From Imtechella halotolerans (lineage in GTDB: Bacteria > Bacteroidota > Bacteroidia > Flavobacteriales > Flavobacteriaceae), in NCBI RefSeq assembly GCF_028743515.2, contig NZ_CP117969.2, positions 377,001 to 441,000 of the forward strand: a DNA stretch of 64,000 nt. Direction: 5' to 3'. Made by a program: the position numbers and the translations under genes. The notes under the pieces were generated by a model. That model was not told where the DNA came from and searched no databases. It saw only the letters and a program-made list of their open reading frames with translations. Shown piece after piece: positions 39,303 to 46,233 of this stretch. Numbering within the stretch: the stretch's first letter is position 1; each line of letters begins with the position of its first letter.

Positions 39303-39476
39303 TGTGAATGTATTAGTATGATTTATAAAGTTTATTTATAGTGGTTTACAATAAAAAATGTATTCATAAACCAGTACATCTTCTATTTCAAGAAGCTGTT
39401 GCGAATTTAGGTATTTTTGAAAGAAAAGCATAGGAAACCTGTTTTTAAAATAGTGTATGTACTGGTATATTTTTTC

Positions 39477-39484
39477 TATTTTTG
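39477..39484 (+). promoter_or_regulatory. -7 promoter element of pgpH
   Basis: TATTTTTG matches TAnnTTTG and lies 18 bases before the ATG at 39503, which also supports that start over an upstream TTG in the same frame. Confidence 0.55.
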
Positions 39485-39502
39485 GAGAGAAATCCTCTTC
39501 TG

Positions 39503-41545
39503 ATGAAAAATTTTTGGCACAAACTTTATTCAAGTCAATCTACTATTTATAAAGTTGTTCTCTATGTTACGGCAGTAGCTTTTATTGTTTATTTTTTTCC
39601 AAAAGGAGGGAAATTCAAGTATGAATTTCAAAAGGGAAAGCCGTGGCAATACGAGACTTTGTATGCGCCATTTGAATTTGCCTTAAAAAAATCTCCAGCG
39701 CAGTTACAAGAAGAGGAAGCACGCCTTGCTACGGAAGTGGAAACGTATTATAAGAGGGATGTATCTGTTATTAATCAAGTGACAGAAGCTTATCAAAAGA
39801 GATTCTCTCATTATTTTGTTGATAGTATCCCTAAAGACAGTCTAGACAGGCTTTATTTACAAGGGCTCGATTTTATTGCATTTCTATATAACAAAGGGGT
39901 TTGGTTGAATGATATTCAATCTAATGATCGTATTTCCGTTATAGGTAGTAATAATGAAGTGGTTGATTTCCCTATAGACAGTTTGGTTAATTTACATACG
40001 ATAGAAGTTACTACCAACCAATATTTTTCTGAATTCCTGGATGATTCCTACAAGAAAGCTTATGCTGAATTGTTTTTTGAAATAACCTTGCCAAACATTA
40101 CAAAAGACCAAGCATTTACCCAAAAAGCATTAGAGGAGCGCAAGAAAAGTATTGTACTTACACGTGGATTTGTTGAAAGAGGTCAGCTTATTATTGCCAA
40201 AGGTGAGGTCGTTGAAGGCAATCGACTTGCTATGTTAGATTCCCTCCAGGAGGAGTTTGAATCTGTTGTATGGAATGCCAATAATTATTACTGGGTATTG
40301 GCCGGATACACCCTCTTAGTGGCTCTTGCTTTGTTTATGTTACTATTATACCTTCACAAATACAGAAGCTTCATTTATCAGAATAATACCAAAGTGACCT
40401 TGGTATTCTTCAATATTGTATTTATGGTTTTTTTAACCACTCTTGTTGTACAGTATAATGCAGATTATGTATTTGTGGTCCCTCTATGTTTATTACCATT
40501 GATATTAAAGGCCTTTTTTGATGCTCGTACTGGTTTGTTTACCCATGTGTTAACCATTCTTCTGCTTGGATTTGTGGTGCCAAATAGTTTTCAATTTATT
40601 TTCTTGCAAATTATTGCTGGTATTGTAACTATTCTTACTGTTTCAGAATTGTATAAAAGAGTTAACTTATTCATATCTGTTGGTCAGATTACAGCCGTGT
40701 ATATAGTGTCATTTGTTGCGTTCCATATTGTGTATGAAGGAACTGTTAGCACCTTAGATTATTATGTGCTGGGTTTATTCATCCTTAATGGATTGGCTAC
40801 CTTATTTGCTCAACCGCTTATTTATATTTATGAAAAGGTATTCGGGTTAGTTTCTGATGTTTCTTTATTAGAATTATCCGATACCAATTCCAAAATTATG
40901 AAAGAGCTGGCTGAAAAGGCTCCTGGAACCTTCCATCACTCTTTGCAGGTAGCTAACTTGGCTGAGGCAGCAGCCAATGAAATAGGAGCAAATGCTATGC
41001 TCGTTAGGGTAGGAGCCCTTTATCATGATATAGGGAAAATGGAAAACCCCATGTACTTTACAGAAAATCAAAAAACGTCTGTAAACCCGCATGATGAGAT
41101 GGATGCATATAATAGTGCTCAGTTAATAATCAAACATGTCATAGACGGTATTGAGCTGGCGCGAAAGTATAAATTACCGGATCGCATTATTGATTTTATT
41201 CGTACACATCATGGTACTACGTATGTGTATTATTTTTATAAGAAACAATTAGAAAGCGGAGATGACTTTTCAGAAGAAGATTTTAGGTATCCTGGTCCAA
41301 TCCCTTTCTCAAAGGAAACGGCTATCTTAATGATTGCAGATTCGGTAGAGGCTGCCTCAAAGAGTTTAAAAAACCCCACATACGGTATGATAGAAGAGTT
41401 TGTGGAAAGGATTGTAGCCAAGCAAATTGATGAACATCAATTCGAAAATGCGGATATTACATTTAGAGAAATACAGTCCGTAAAGAAGATTTTAGTTCAA
41501 AAACTAACAAATATCTATCATTTACGAGTAGAGTATCCAGAGTAA
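39503..41545 (+). CDS. pgpH: 7TMR-HDED/HD membrane phosphodiesterase, PgpH-like
   Basis: 680 residues from the ATG at 39503 (MKNFWHKLYSS); the frame extends back to a TTG at 39482 that overlaps the promoter. One TM helix (about 20-36), an extracytoplasmic 7TMR-HDED domain, seven TM helices (about 270-460), then an HD domain with HHSLQVANLAEAAANE and ALYHDIGKM. PgpH hydrolyses c-di-AMP. Flavobacteria also make c-di-AMP and usually carry this gene. It stands alone, upstream of the two tRNAs. Confidence 0.9.
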   Translation: MKNFWHKLYSSQSTIYKVVLYVTAVAFIVYFFPKGGKFKYEFQKGKPWQYETLYAPFEFALKKSPAQLQEEEARLATEVETYYKRDVSVINQVTEAYQKRFSHYFVDSIPKDSLDRLYLQGLDFIAFLYNKGVWLNDIQSNDRISVIGSNNEVVDFPIDSLVNLHTIEVTTNQYFSEFLDDSYKKAYAELFFEITLPNITKDQAFTQKALEERKKSIVLTRGFVERGQLIIAKGEVVEGNRLAMLDSLQEEFESVVWNANNYYWVLAGYTLLVALALFMLLLYLHKYRSFIYQNNTKVTLVFFNIVFMVFLTTLVVQYNADYVFVVPLCLLPLILKAFFDARTGLFTHVLTILLLGFVVPNSFQFIFLQIIAGIVTILTVSELYKRVNLFISVGQITAVYIVSFVAFHIVYEGTVSTLDYYVLGLFILNGLATLFAQPLIYIYEKVFGLVSDVSLLELSDTNSKIMKELAEKAPGTFHHSLQVANLAEAAANEIGANAMLVRVGALYHDIGKMENPMYFTENQKTSVNPHDEMDAYNSAQLIIKHVIDGIELARKYKLPDRIIDFIRTHHGTTYVYYFYKKQLESGDDFSEEDFRYPGPIPFSKETAILMIADSVEAASKSLKNPTYGMIEEFVERIVAKQIDEHQFENADITFREIQSVKKILVQKLTNIYHLRVEYPE

Positions 41546-41668
41546 TTGTTTGGTATTTAAAAGATTGTAAAAAAAATAAAAAAAAGTTGTAAAAATAGTT
41601 GCGTCCTATGGGGCTTTCTGCTACATTTGCAACCGCAATTCAGAAGAAAACGTTCTTTTAAAAATATA

Positions 41669-41752
41669 GGAGAGGTGCCGGAGTGGTAACGGAGCAGATT
41701 GCTAATCTGTCGGCGGGTAACTGTCGCCAGGGTTCGAATCCCTGTCTCTCCG
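41669..41752 (+). tRNA. tRNA-Ser (GCT)
   Basis: 84 bases with a 7-bp acceptor stem (GGAGAGG/TCTCTCC), a long variable arm typical of serine tRNAs and the TTCGAATC T-loop. Anticodon GCT at 41701-41703. The 3' CCA is not encoded. Confidence 0.93.
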
Positions 41753-41769
41753 CTTTTTCTATGAATTTT

Positions 41770-41844
41770 CGGGGTGTAGCGTAGCCCGGTCATCGCGCCT
41801 GGTTTGGGACCAGGAGGTCGCAGGTTCGAATCCTGCCACCCCGA
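41770..41844 (+). tRNA. tRNA-Pro (TGG), target of island insertion
   Basis: 75 bases with acceptor CGGGGTG/CACCCCG and anticodon TGG at 41805-41807 inside a CCTGG/CCAGG stem. Its 3' part, from the T-arm on, is repeated three more times downstream, at 44266, 45805 and 48331. This copy is complete and the only one able to form a tRNA. Confidence 0.93.
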
Positions 41845-41951
41845 CTAGCCTAGGATAGGCAACAAATAAGAACACTGTTAATCGTTTAGATTTTCAGTGT
41901 TTTTTGTTTTTATTCATTTGTTTGAATTCATTTACAACTAAATATTAGGGA
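41829..41951 (+). repeat. att-like direct repeat, copy 1 (tRNA-Pro end)
   Basis: Begins in the tRNA-Pro T-arm (AATCCTGCCACCCCGA), continues with the mini-hairpin GCCTAGGATAGGC and ends with the tRNA terminator. Positions 41833-41911 are identical to copy 4. After the terminator it shares about 45 further bases with copy 2. Confidence 0.88.
41871..41907 (+). terminator. tRNA operon terminator
   Basis: Stem AACACTG (41871-41877) and CAGTGTT (41895-41901) with a 17-base loop, followed by TTTTTG. It is part of the att-like repeat. Confidence 0.75.
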
Positions 41952-41970
41952 TCAAGACTAAATGTTGTGT

Positions 41971-42823
41971 TTACGCAAATATTTTGGTTAATCTATATAG
42001 GAAGAATTCTATATACTTTTCAATTAGATATCCCAAAACCACTTTGGAAAAGTGATCCATTAAAATTTGGATGTAATGTTTCACGCCGTCATGAGTTTTA
42101 AAAATCGTGACATCTGCACACCACACCTCATTGGTTTTTGTCGTTTTAAGCGGATTATAATTATTAGGTTTTTTCATGATGTTGGTACCAGTAAAACTTA
42201 ATATATTACAGTATTTGTAAAAGGTGGACAGTCCACAGTAAAGATTATTATCTCTAATAGCTTTTAGATAAATGGAAGATTTCGACCAGAATCGATATGT
42301 ATCATGATTCATATAGTTTTTAATGGTGCGTACTTCGTTTGTTAAGAGTTTATTCTGTATTTTTCTGGTGCACCATTTGTAATATGAAGCTTCACATTTA
42401 TGAACAAGGATGGTTTTGTAGTTTTCAAAAGAGCTTCTTGAGATATCGATAACTTTTAGAGCTTTATTTATAGGAACGCTATGTTTTATTGATTCTACAC
42501 TGTTAACCACCAATTCCATGTTGTTTTTAATAAGGGATTTAAAACCTTTAACGTTAGACATAATATGGATTAAGGTGTCGGAGAGTTAAAAATAATATTC
42601 GATTTTAGTTTTAATTATAGCAGACTGATTAAAACGTTTAATTAAATCGACTTCTTGATTGATAAATTCAGAAAGTTCGCAGCCTTTATATTTGCTTTCA
42701 GATTCTTGTTTCCATCGGGATATGTTAGAACTAGGGATGTCATTTTTTAAATTTTCGGGAATATGCGCTTCTAAACCTAATCTGTAATAATGCTTTAGAT
42801 AGGTGTCTCAAGATTGACGTTTT
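41971..42823 (-). pseudogene. Broken IS3-like transposase (orfA/orfB remnant)
   Basis: The reverse strand can be read as one decayed transposase with two in-frame stops, at 42808-42810 and 42586-42588. The 5' part reads TYLKHYYRLGLEAHIPENLK and SNISRWKQE, an IS3-type helix-turn-helix region. The 3' part, a 196-residue open frame from 42561, has the DDE-domain start EVWCADVTIF and MDHFSKVVLGY, but it is cut off before the second aspartate and the glutamate. I recognise the arrangement from degraded flavobacterial IS3-like elements. It cannot encode an active enzyme. No terminal inverted repeats were found. Confidence 0.75.
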
Positions 42824-42970
42824 AAACTGGATTGAATTTAGATAAGGATATTTTATTGGTAAAATTCAGAATTAAAGTCAAATTATCGATAAGGGAATGC
42901 CTTAGATTTGTTAAGGTTAAAACACAAGTGAATATAGTTTTAATCCAGTTTTCAATTGATAATTGTTGTA

Positions 42971-43064
42971 TTGGATAAAATTGGATATGAATTGGATATA
43001 TCCAAAAGAAATAAATACATATATTTGTAATTGGATAAAATTGGATACAAAATGGATATATCTA
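42971..43064 (+). promoter_or_regulatory. Phased TTGGATA repeats and palindrome upstream of fic
   Basis: TTGGATA-type units start at 42971, 42981 and 42992, and again at 43031, 43041 and 43052, 10-11 bases apart, in two blocks 60 bases apart. The third unit is part of the perfect 14-bp palindrome TTGGATATATCCAA (42992-43005). A TATATTTG -7 element lies between the blocks at 43020-43027. The second block runs into the start codon at 43052. Confidence 0.6.
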
Positions 43065-44116
43065 AAAAAATAGCTTTTCAACCAACAATATTTCAGGATA
43101 TCATGCAAAAATTAGGTATCGTAGATACGTTTAAAGGAGGTTGGAATCTTATAGAAACCAAAGAGAAGCGTTATTTAAAAGAGTTGCGTGATATTGCAAC
43201 TATTCAAAGCATTGGTTCATCTACTAGAATTGAAGGGGCTACACTCACCGATGAAGAAGTAAAGAAATTACTTAAATCAGTTGAAATAAACAAATTGGAT
43301 AAGAGGGAAGAGCAAGAGGTTGTTGGCTATTATGAAGCTTTGGAGCTTATATTGAAACATTATGAGGATATAGACCTTTCAGAACGTTATCTTCACCAAT
43401 TACATTCTGTACTATTAAAATACAGTAGTAAAGACCAACGGCATAAGGGGCAGTACAAAAATCTTTCCAATCAGGTGGTTGCTAATTATCCTGATGGAGA
43501 ACAAAAGGTTATATTCAGGACTACCGAGCCACATTTAACAGCTGGAGAAATGTACGATTTAATTGTATGGACTAACGAGCAATTAAAAGAAAAGAAATTG
43601 CACCCCATACTAATAACATCTGTATTTGTATATGAGTTTTTATCGATACACCCATATCAAGACGGTAATGGCAGGTTGTCTCGTTTGTTAACAACATTTT
43701 TATTATTAAAACAAAAATATAATTTCATTGAATATGTGTCTTTTGAGCATGTTGTAGAAATCAGAAAAGATATGTACTATCGAGTGTTAATGGAAACCCA
43801 AAAACATAGAGGTACAGATGATGAAATACTGGATCGATGGGTAGTTTTTTTCTTGGATTGCCTCATAGATCTTACTGATAAATTGAAAACTAAATACGAG
43901 ACATATAATAATTTAAAAAGTAGTATCAATGAAAGACAAAAGCAAGTATTAGACTATATTAATGAAAACAAGACTATCCAAATAAAGAATTTGGAAGAAA
44001 ACTTGTCTGATTATTCTAGAAATACACTCAAGAAGGATTTACAATATTTAGTGCAGGAAGGTTTTATATTGACTACAGGTTCAGGGCGAGGTGTACGTTA
44101 TCATGCTAAGGAATAG
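43052..44116 (+). CDS. Fic family protein with C-terminal winged helix
   Basis: 354 residues from the ATG at 43052; a TTG at 43031 would add seven residues but lies inside the upstream repeats, and the promoter predicts a start near 43034. The Fic motif is HPYQDGNGRLSR, with the catalytic His at 200. An N-terminal inhibitory motif SSTRIEG (about 56-62, Glu61) can block the ATP site in cis. The last 70 residues (QKQVLDYINENK onward) form a winged helix-turn-helix. Fic enzymes AMPylate target proteins. The DNA-binding tail and the phased operator suggest autoregulation. It is the intact gene of cassette 1; no antitoxin FicA/VbhA-like gene is adjacent. Confidence 0.88.
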   Translation: MDISKKIAFQPTIFQDIMQKLGIVDTFKGGWNLIETKEKRYLKELRDIATIQSIGSSTRIEGATLTDEEVKKLLKSVEINKLDKREEQEVVGYYEALELILKHYEDIDLSERYLHQLHSVLLKYSSKDQRHKGQYKNLSNQVVANYPDGEQKVIFRTTEPHLTAGEMYDLIVWTNEQLKEKKLHPILITSVFVYEFLSIHPYQDGNGRLSRLLTTFLLLKQKYNFIEYVSFEHVVEIRKDMYYRVLMETQKHRGTDDEILDRWVVFFLDCLIDLTDKLKTKYETYNNLKSSINERQKQVLDYINENKTIQIKNLEENLSDYSRNTLKKDLQYLVQEGFILTTGSGRGVRYHAKE

Positions 44117-44265
44117 AAAAAGCTCCATATAACTAATTTATGGACTATTTTGACAAAATTTAATAAGTGAATGTCACAAACTCATTTGGCTATGTCCTAT
44201 AGAGTGTCCTTTTTGATGATTTGGATTTTAAGTAATGGAAATACAATGGATTGGGTTCTGTTTCG

Positions 44266-44389
44266 GAATCCTGCCACCCTGACTAGCCTAGTATAGGCAA
44301 CAAATAAGAACACTGTTAATCGTCTAGATTTTCAGTGTTTTTTGTTTTTATGCATTTGTTTGGATTCATTTAAAACTAAATATTATGGA
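44266..44389 (+). repeat. att-like direct repeat, copy 2
   Basis: Starts GAATCCTGCCACCCTGAC and follows copy 1 through the terminator with three substitutions (C to T in the acceptor, GGATA to GTATA in the hairpin, GTTTAG to GTCTAG), then shares the same right flank (ACTAAATATTA) as copy 1. The 5' part of the tRNA is absent. Confidence 0.85.
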
Positions 44390-44403
44390 TTAATATCATT
44401 TTT

Positions 44404-44486
44404 GAACCGCCATATACGTGACCCGCACGTATGGTGGTATGAGAGGCGCACCTTGAACTTAGCGTTCATGGCCGTCTACTTGATTA
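44404..44486 (+). mobile_element. Relict 3' end of a group II intron (domains V and VI)
   Basis: A hairpin ACCGCCAT..ACGTG/CACGT..ATGGTGGT (44406-44438) with a two-base bulge, followed by TATGAGAGG and a second stem TGAAC/GTTCA, and ending CTACTTGAT (44477-44485). This matches the layout I know from the 3' ends of bacterial group II introns (GGTGGTGTGAGAGG..CTACTCGAT). No reverse-transcriptase gene is present. From sequence alone the assignment is probable, not sure. Confidence 0.5.
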
Positions 44487-44795
44487 TGAGCTTTTTAAGA
44501 TTAATATTTTCCTGCCAGAAATACTGTCGTTATCTATTTTAAGGCTGTACTTATCAATTTTCAAAGTATCTGTGATTCTTTGAAAATCTTCTACAGGGTA
44601 TTCTCTGTTATCGATTATTAATTTTTGGATGTTTTTAACATTCTCAGAATTAAGAATATTTTTAAGGACTCTTGAGTCATTTATAGGTTGATAAGCAGGG
44701 AGTTCTGTATATTCTATGTTTTGTTGCTTAGATTTACAGCTTAATGCAAAAATGAAAAAGGATATAAATAATAACAAATAAACGAAATTTCTCAT
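44484..44795 (-). CDS. Small hypothetical lipoprotein
   Basis: 103 residues. A signal peptide and lipobox (FISFFIFALSCKSK, Cys20) mark an outer- or inner-membrane lipoprotein. The mature part has one helical/strand region, NIQKLIIDNREYPVEDFQRI, and no family I recognise. The C-terminus overlaps the relict intron end by a few bases. It lies ten bases after a broken lipoprotein gene in the same direction (44806-45268), so the two once formed a pair. Such two-lipoprotein pairs may encode effector and immunity partners, but nothing here proves it. Confidence 0.55.
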   Translation of the reverse strand: MRNFVYLLLFISFFIFALSCKSKQQNIEYTELPAYQPINDSRVLKNILNSENVKNIQKLIIDNREYPVEDFQRITDTLKIDKYSLKIDNDSISGRKILILKSS

Positions 44796-44805
44796 AATTA
44801 TAAAT

Positions 44806-45268
44806 TTATGCTACGTTGCTCCATCCACAGTCATTCAATAAGTATTGAGTAGCGGCATCGGCTGGAATAAAAAGTTGTACACAATTATCATCAGTTATTA
44901 TTGTTCCAAAAACGAAACAGTCGTACCCATCATACCAATAGCCCCTCTTAATACTTCCTTCACACCCAATTCTCGTACTGTAAGAATTTTTATTTTTATT
45001 ATATGTTTTCTCAACTATTGCCTACGGCACTTGATTCGTTCCAGAATTCATAACTTCAATTACCTCTAATTCATCTGATTCCATATTAAGGGGAAGAATT
45101 GAAATTAGCTCTACTTCGTAGGTTTGAAAAGAAGTTGAATTCTTAGCTTCTATATTTGTATTCTCAAATTTTAATACGATTGTACTACCTACAATTGCGT
45201 TTCTTCGGTTTCATTTGAGCAAGAAAAAACGAAAAAGTTAACTATACTAAAACTGCTTTAATTTTCAT
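44806..45268 (-). pseudogene. Broken lipoprotein gene
   Basis: Read with frame changes the reverse strand gives a signal peptide start MKIKAVLV, a lipobox segment NFFVFSCSNETEE, then STIVLKFENTNIEAKNS, EVELISILPLNMESDELEV, a stop at the VP codon pair, and a C-terminal part RIGCEGSIKRGYWYDGYDCF ending WSNVA. There are at least two frameshifts near 45200-45260 and one in-frame stop (TAG after QVP). About 150 residues long when intact. I do not recognise the family. It lies upstream of the small lipoprotein 44484-44795. Confidence 0.55.
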
Positions 45269-45485
45269 AAATTTTACTTTTAAATGGTTAATGATTGTGG
45301 GATCGTTTAATTTTAGATTCACTAAGATAGTTATTTTTCTTACACTTTTAGATTTAATTACGCATAACTTATTGTTAACCATATATAAATAAAAAATTAT
45401 TTTTAGCATGTTTCATATATGATAAACTGCTTTAAAAATATAAAAGAAGCTATTTTTGATGAATGGACATTATTTTGTTTTGTGT

Positions 45486-45554
45486 ACTTGACAAGCAAGT
45501 GATGTCAAGTTTTTAACTCCATAAACTTGACATTTAAAATTATCCCGACCTTTG
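45486..45554 (+). promoter_or_regulatory. Orphan promoter with three operator half-sites
   Basis: ACTTGACA occurs at 45486-45493, inverted at 45503-45510 (TGTCAAGT) and again directly at 45525-45532. The last copy contains the TTG of a promoter: TTG (45527-45529), 17 bases, then GACCTTTG (45547-45554), one mismatch from TAnnTTTG. The first two half-sites can also form a hairpin followed by TTTTT. Confidence 0.5.
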
Positions 45555-45804
45555 CACTATGACTTTGGCAACTCAAATACGCAATAGGTTTGGTAATTAA
45601 ATACTATGAAAAATGGATTGTTATTATCGGGGAACTTTCGTGTTTTTATGGTAACAAAATACATTGACTGATAGGAACAGGTTGTGTCAAGAGACCTCAA
45701 AAGCCTACAAACTAGGATTTATTAAAGGAGACCTATTCGGTTACCTTTCTTGATAGCTTACTTACTAATAATAATATAATCAACCAATTAGATTTGTGGC
45801 AGAA

Positions 45805-45982
45805 AATCCTGCCACAACAACTAGTCTAGGATAAGCAACAAATAAGAACACTGTTAATCGTTTAGATTTTCAGAGTTTTTTGTTTTTTATGCATTTGGTT
45901 AAATTCTAAGGTGTACTACTTAGATTTTCTTCTCATAATTGCTAAGATAAAAACTTATGTCCAGTGTAATATAGGAAGTCCA
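45805..45982 (+). repeat. att-like direct repeat, copy 3 (most diverged)
   Basis: AATCCTGCCAC, then a changed acceptor part (AACAACTAG), GTCTAGGATAAGC, and a terminator with a broken stem (CAGAGTT). The right flank (AAGGTGTACTACTTAGATTTTC and on to GGAAGTCCA) is shared with copy 4, not with copies 1 and 2. Confidence 0.8.
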
Positions 45983-46233
45983 ATTTTATACAAAGATCAC
46001 ACTCTTAAGTTAAAATCAATCACATCTTTTGAGATTGAGCCGTTTTTCCTTTTATATTTAAATTGGAAATTGAAACCAAATTTTTGATGCCTATAGATGA
46101 GCGGAATATGTTATATATTATTGTAGTTGCAAATTTTGGAAAAATGGGAATATACTAGATTGATCCAAAAATTAGGAGTAACTATTAAAACTCCTCTATG
46201 GTACTCATAAATTTAGAAATAAAGACTTCTTGG

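Larger units (their letters stand above)
45269..46233. other. Gene-poor stretch of cassettes 2 and 3
   Basis: Holds the orphan promoter with three ACTTGACA half-sites (45486-45554), a possible 13-codon peptide MTLATQIRNRFGN at 45559-45600, decayed coding-like sequence up to about 45770 (fragments such as KAYKLGFIKGDLFGYLS in one frame), and att-like copy 3 (45805-45982). From 45983 to 46233 I see nothing but AT-rich sequence. Confidence 0.4.

Noticed and set aside
39336-39533. Reverse-strand frame of 65 codons before pgpH
   Set aside because: It overlaps the pgpH promoter and start codon, has low-complexity hydrophobic composition and no family likeness.
41557-41793. Reverse frame over tRNA-Ser
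   Set aside because: It reads through the tRNA on the wrong strand.
44342-44542. Forward frame of 66 codons across att copy 2 and the intron relic
   Set aside because: It runs through the terminator, the repeat and the structured RNA relic, so it is a chance frame.
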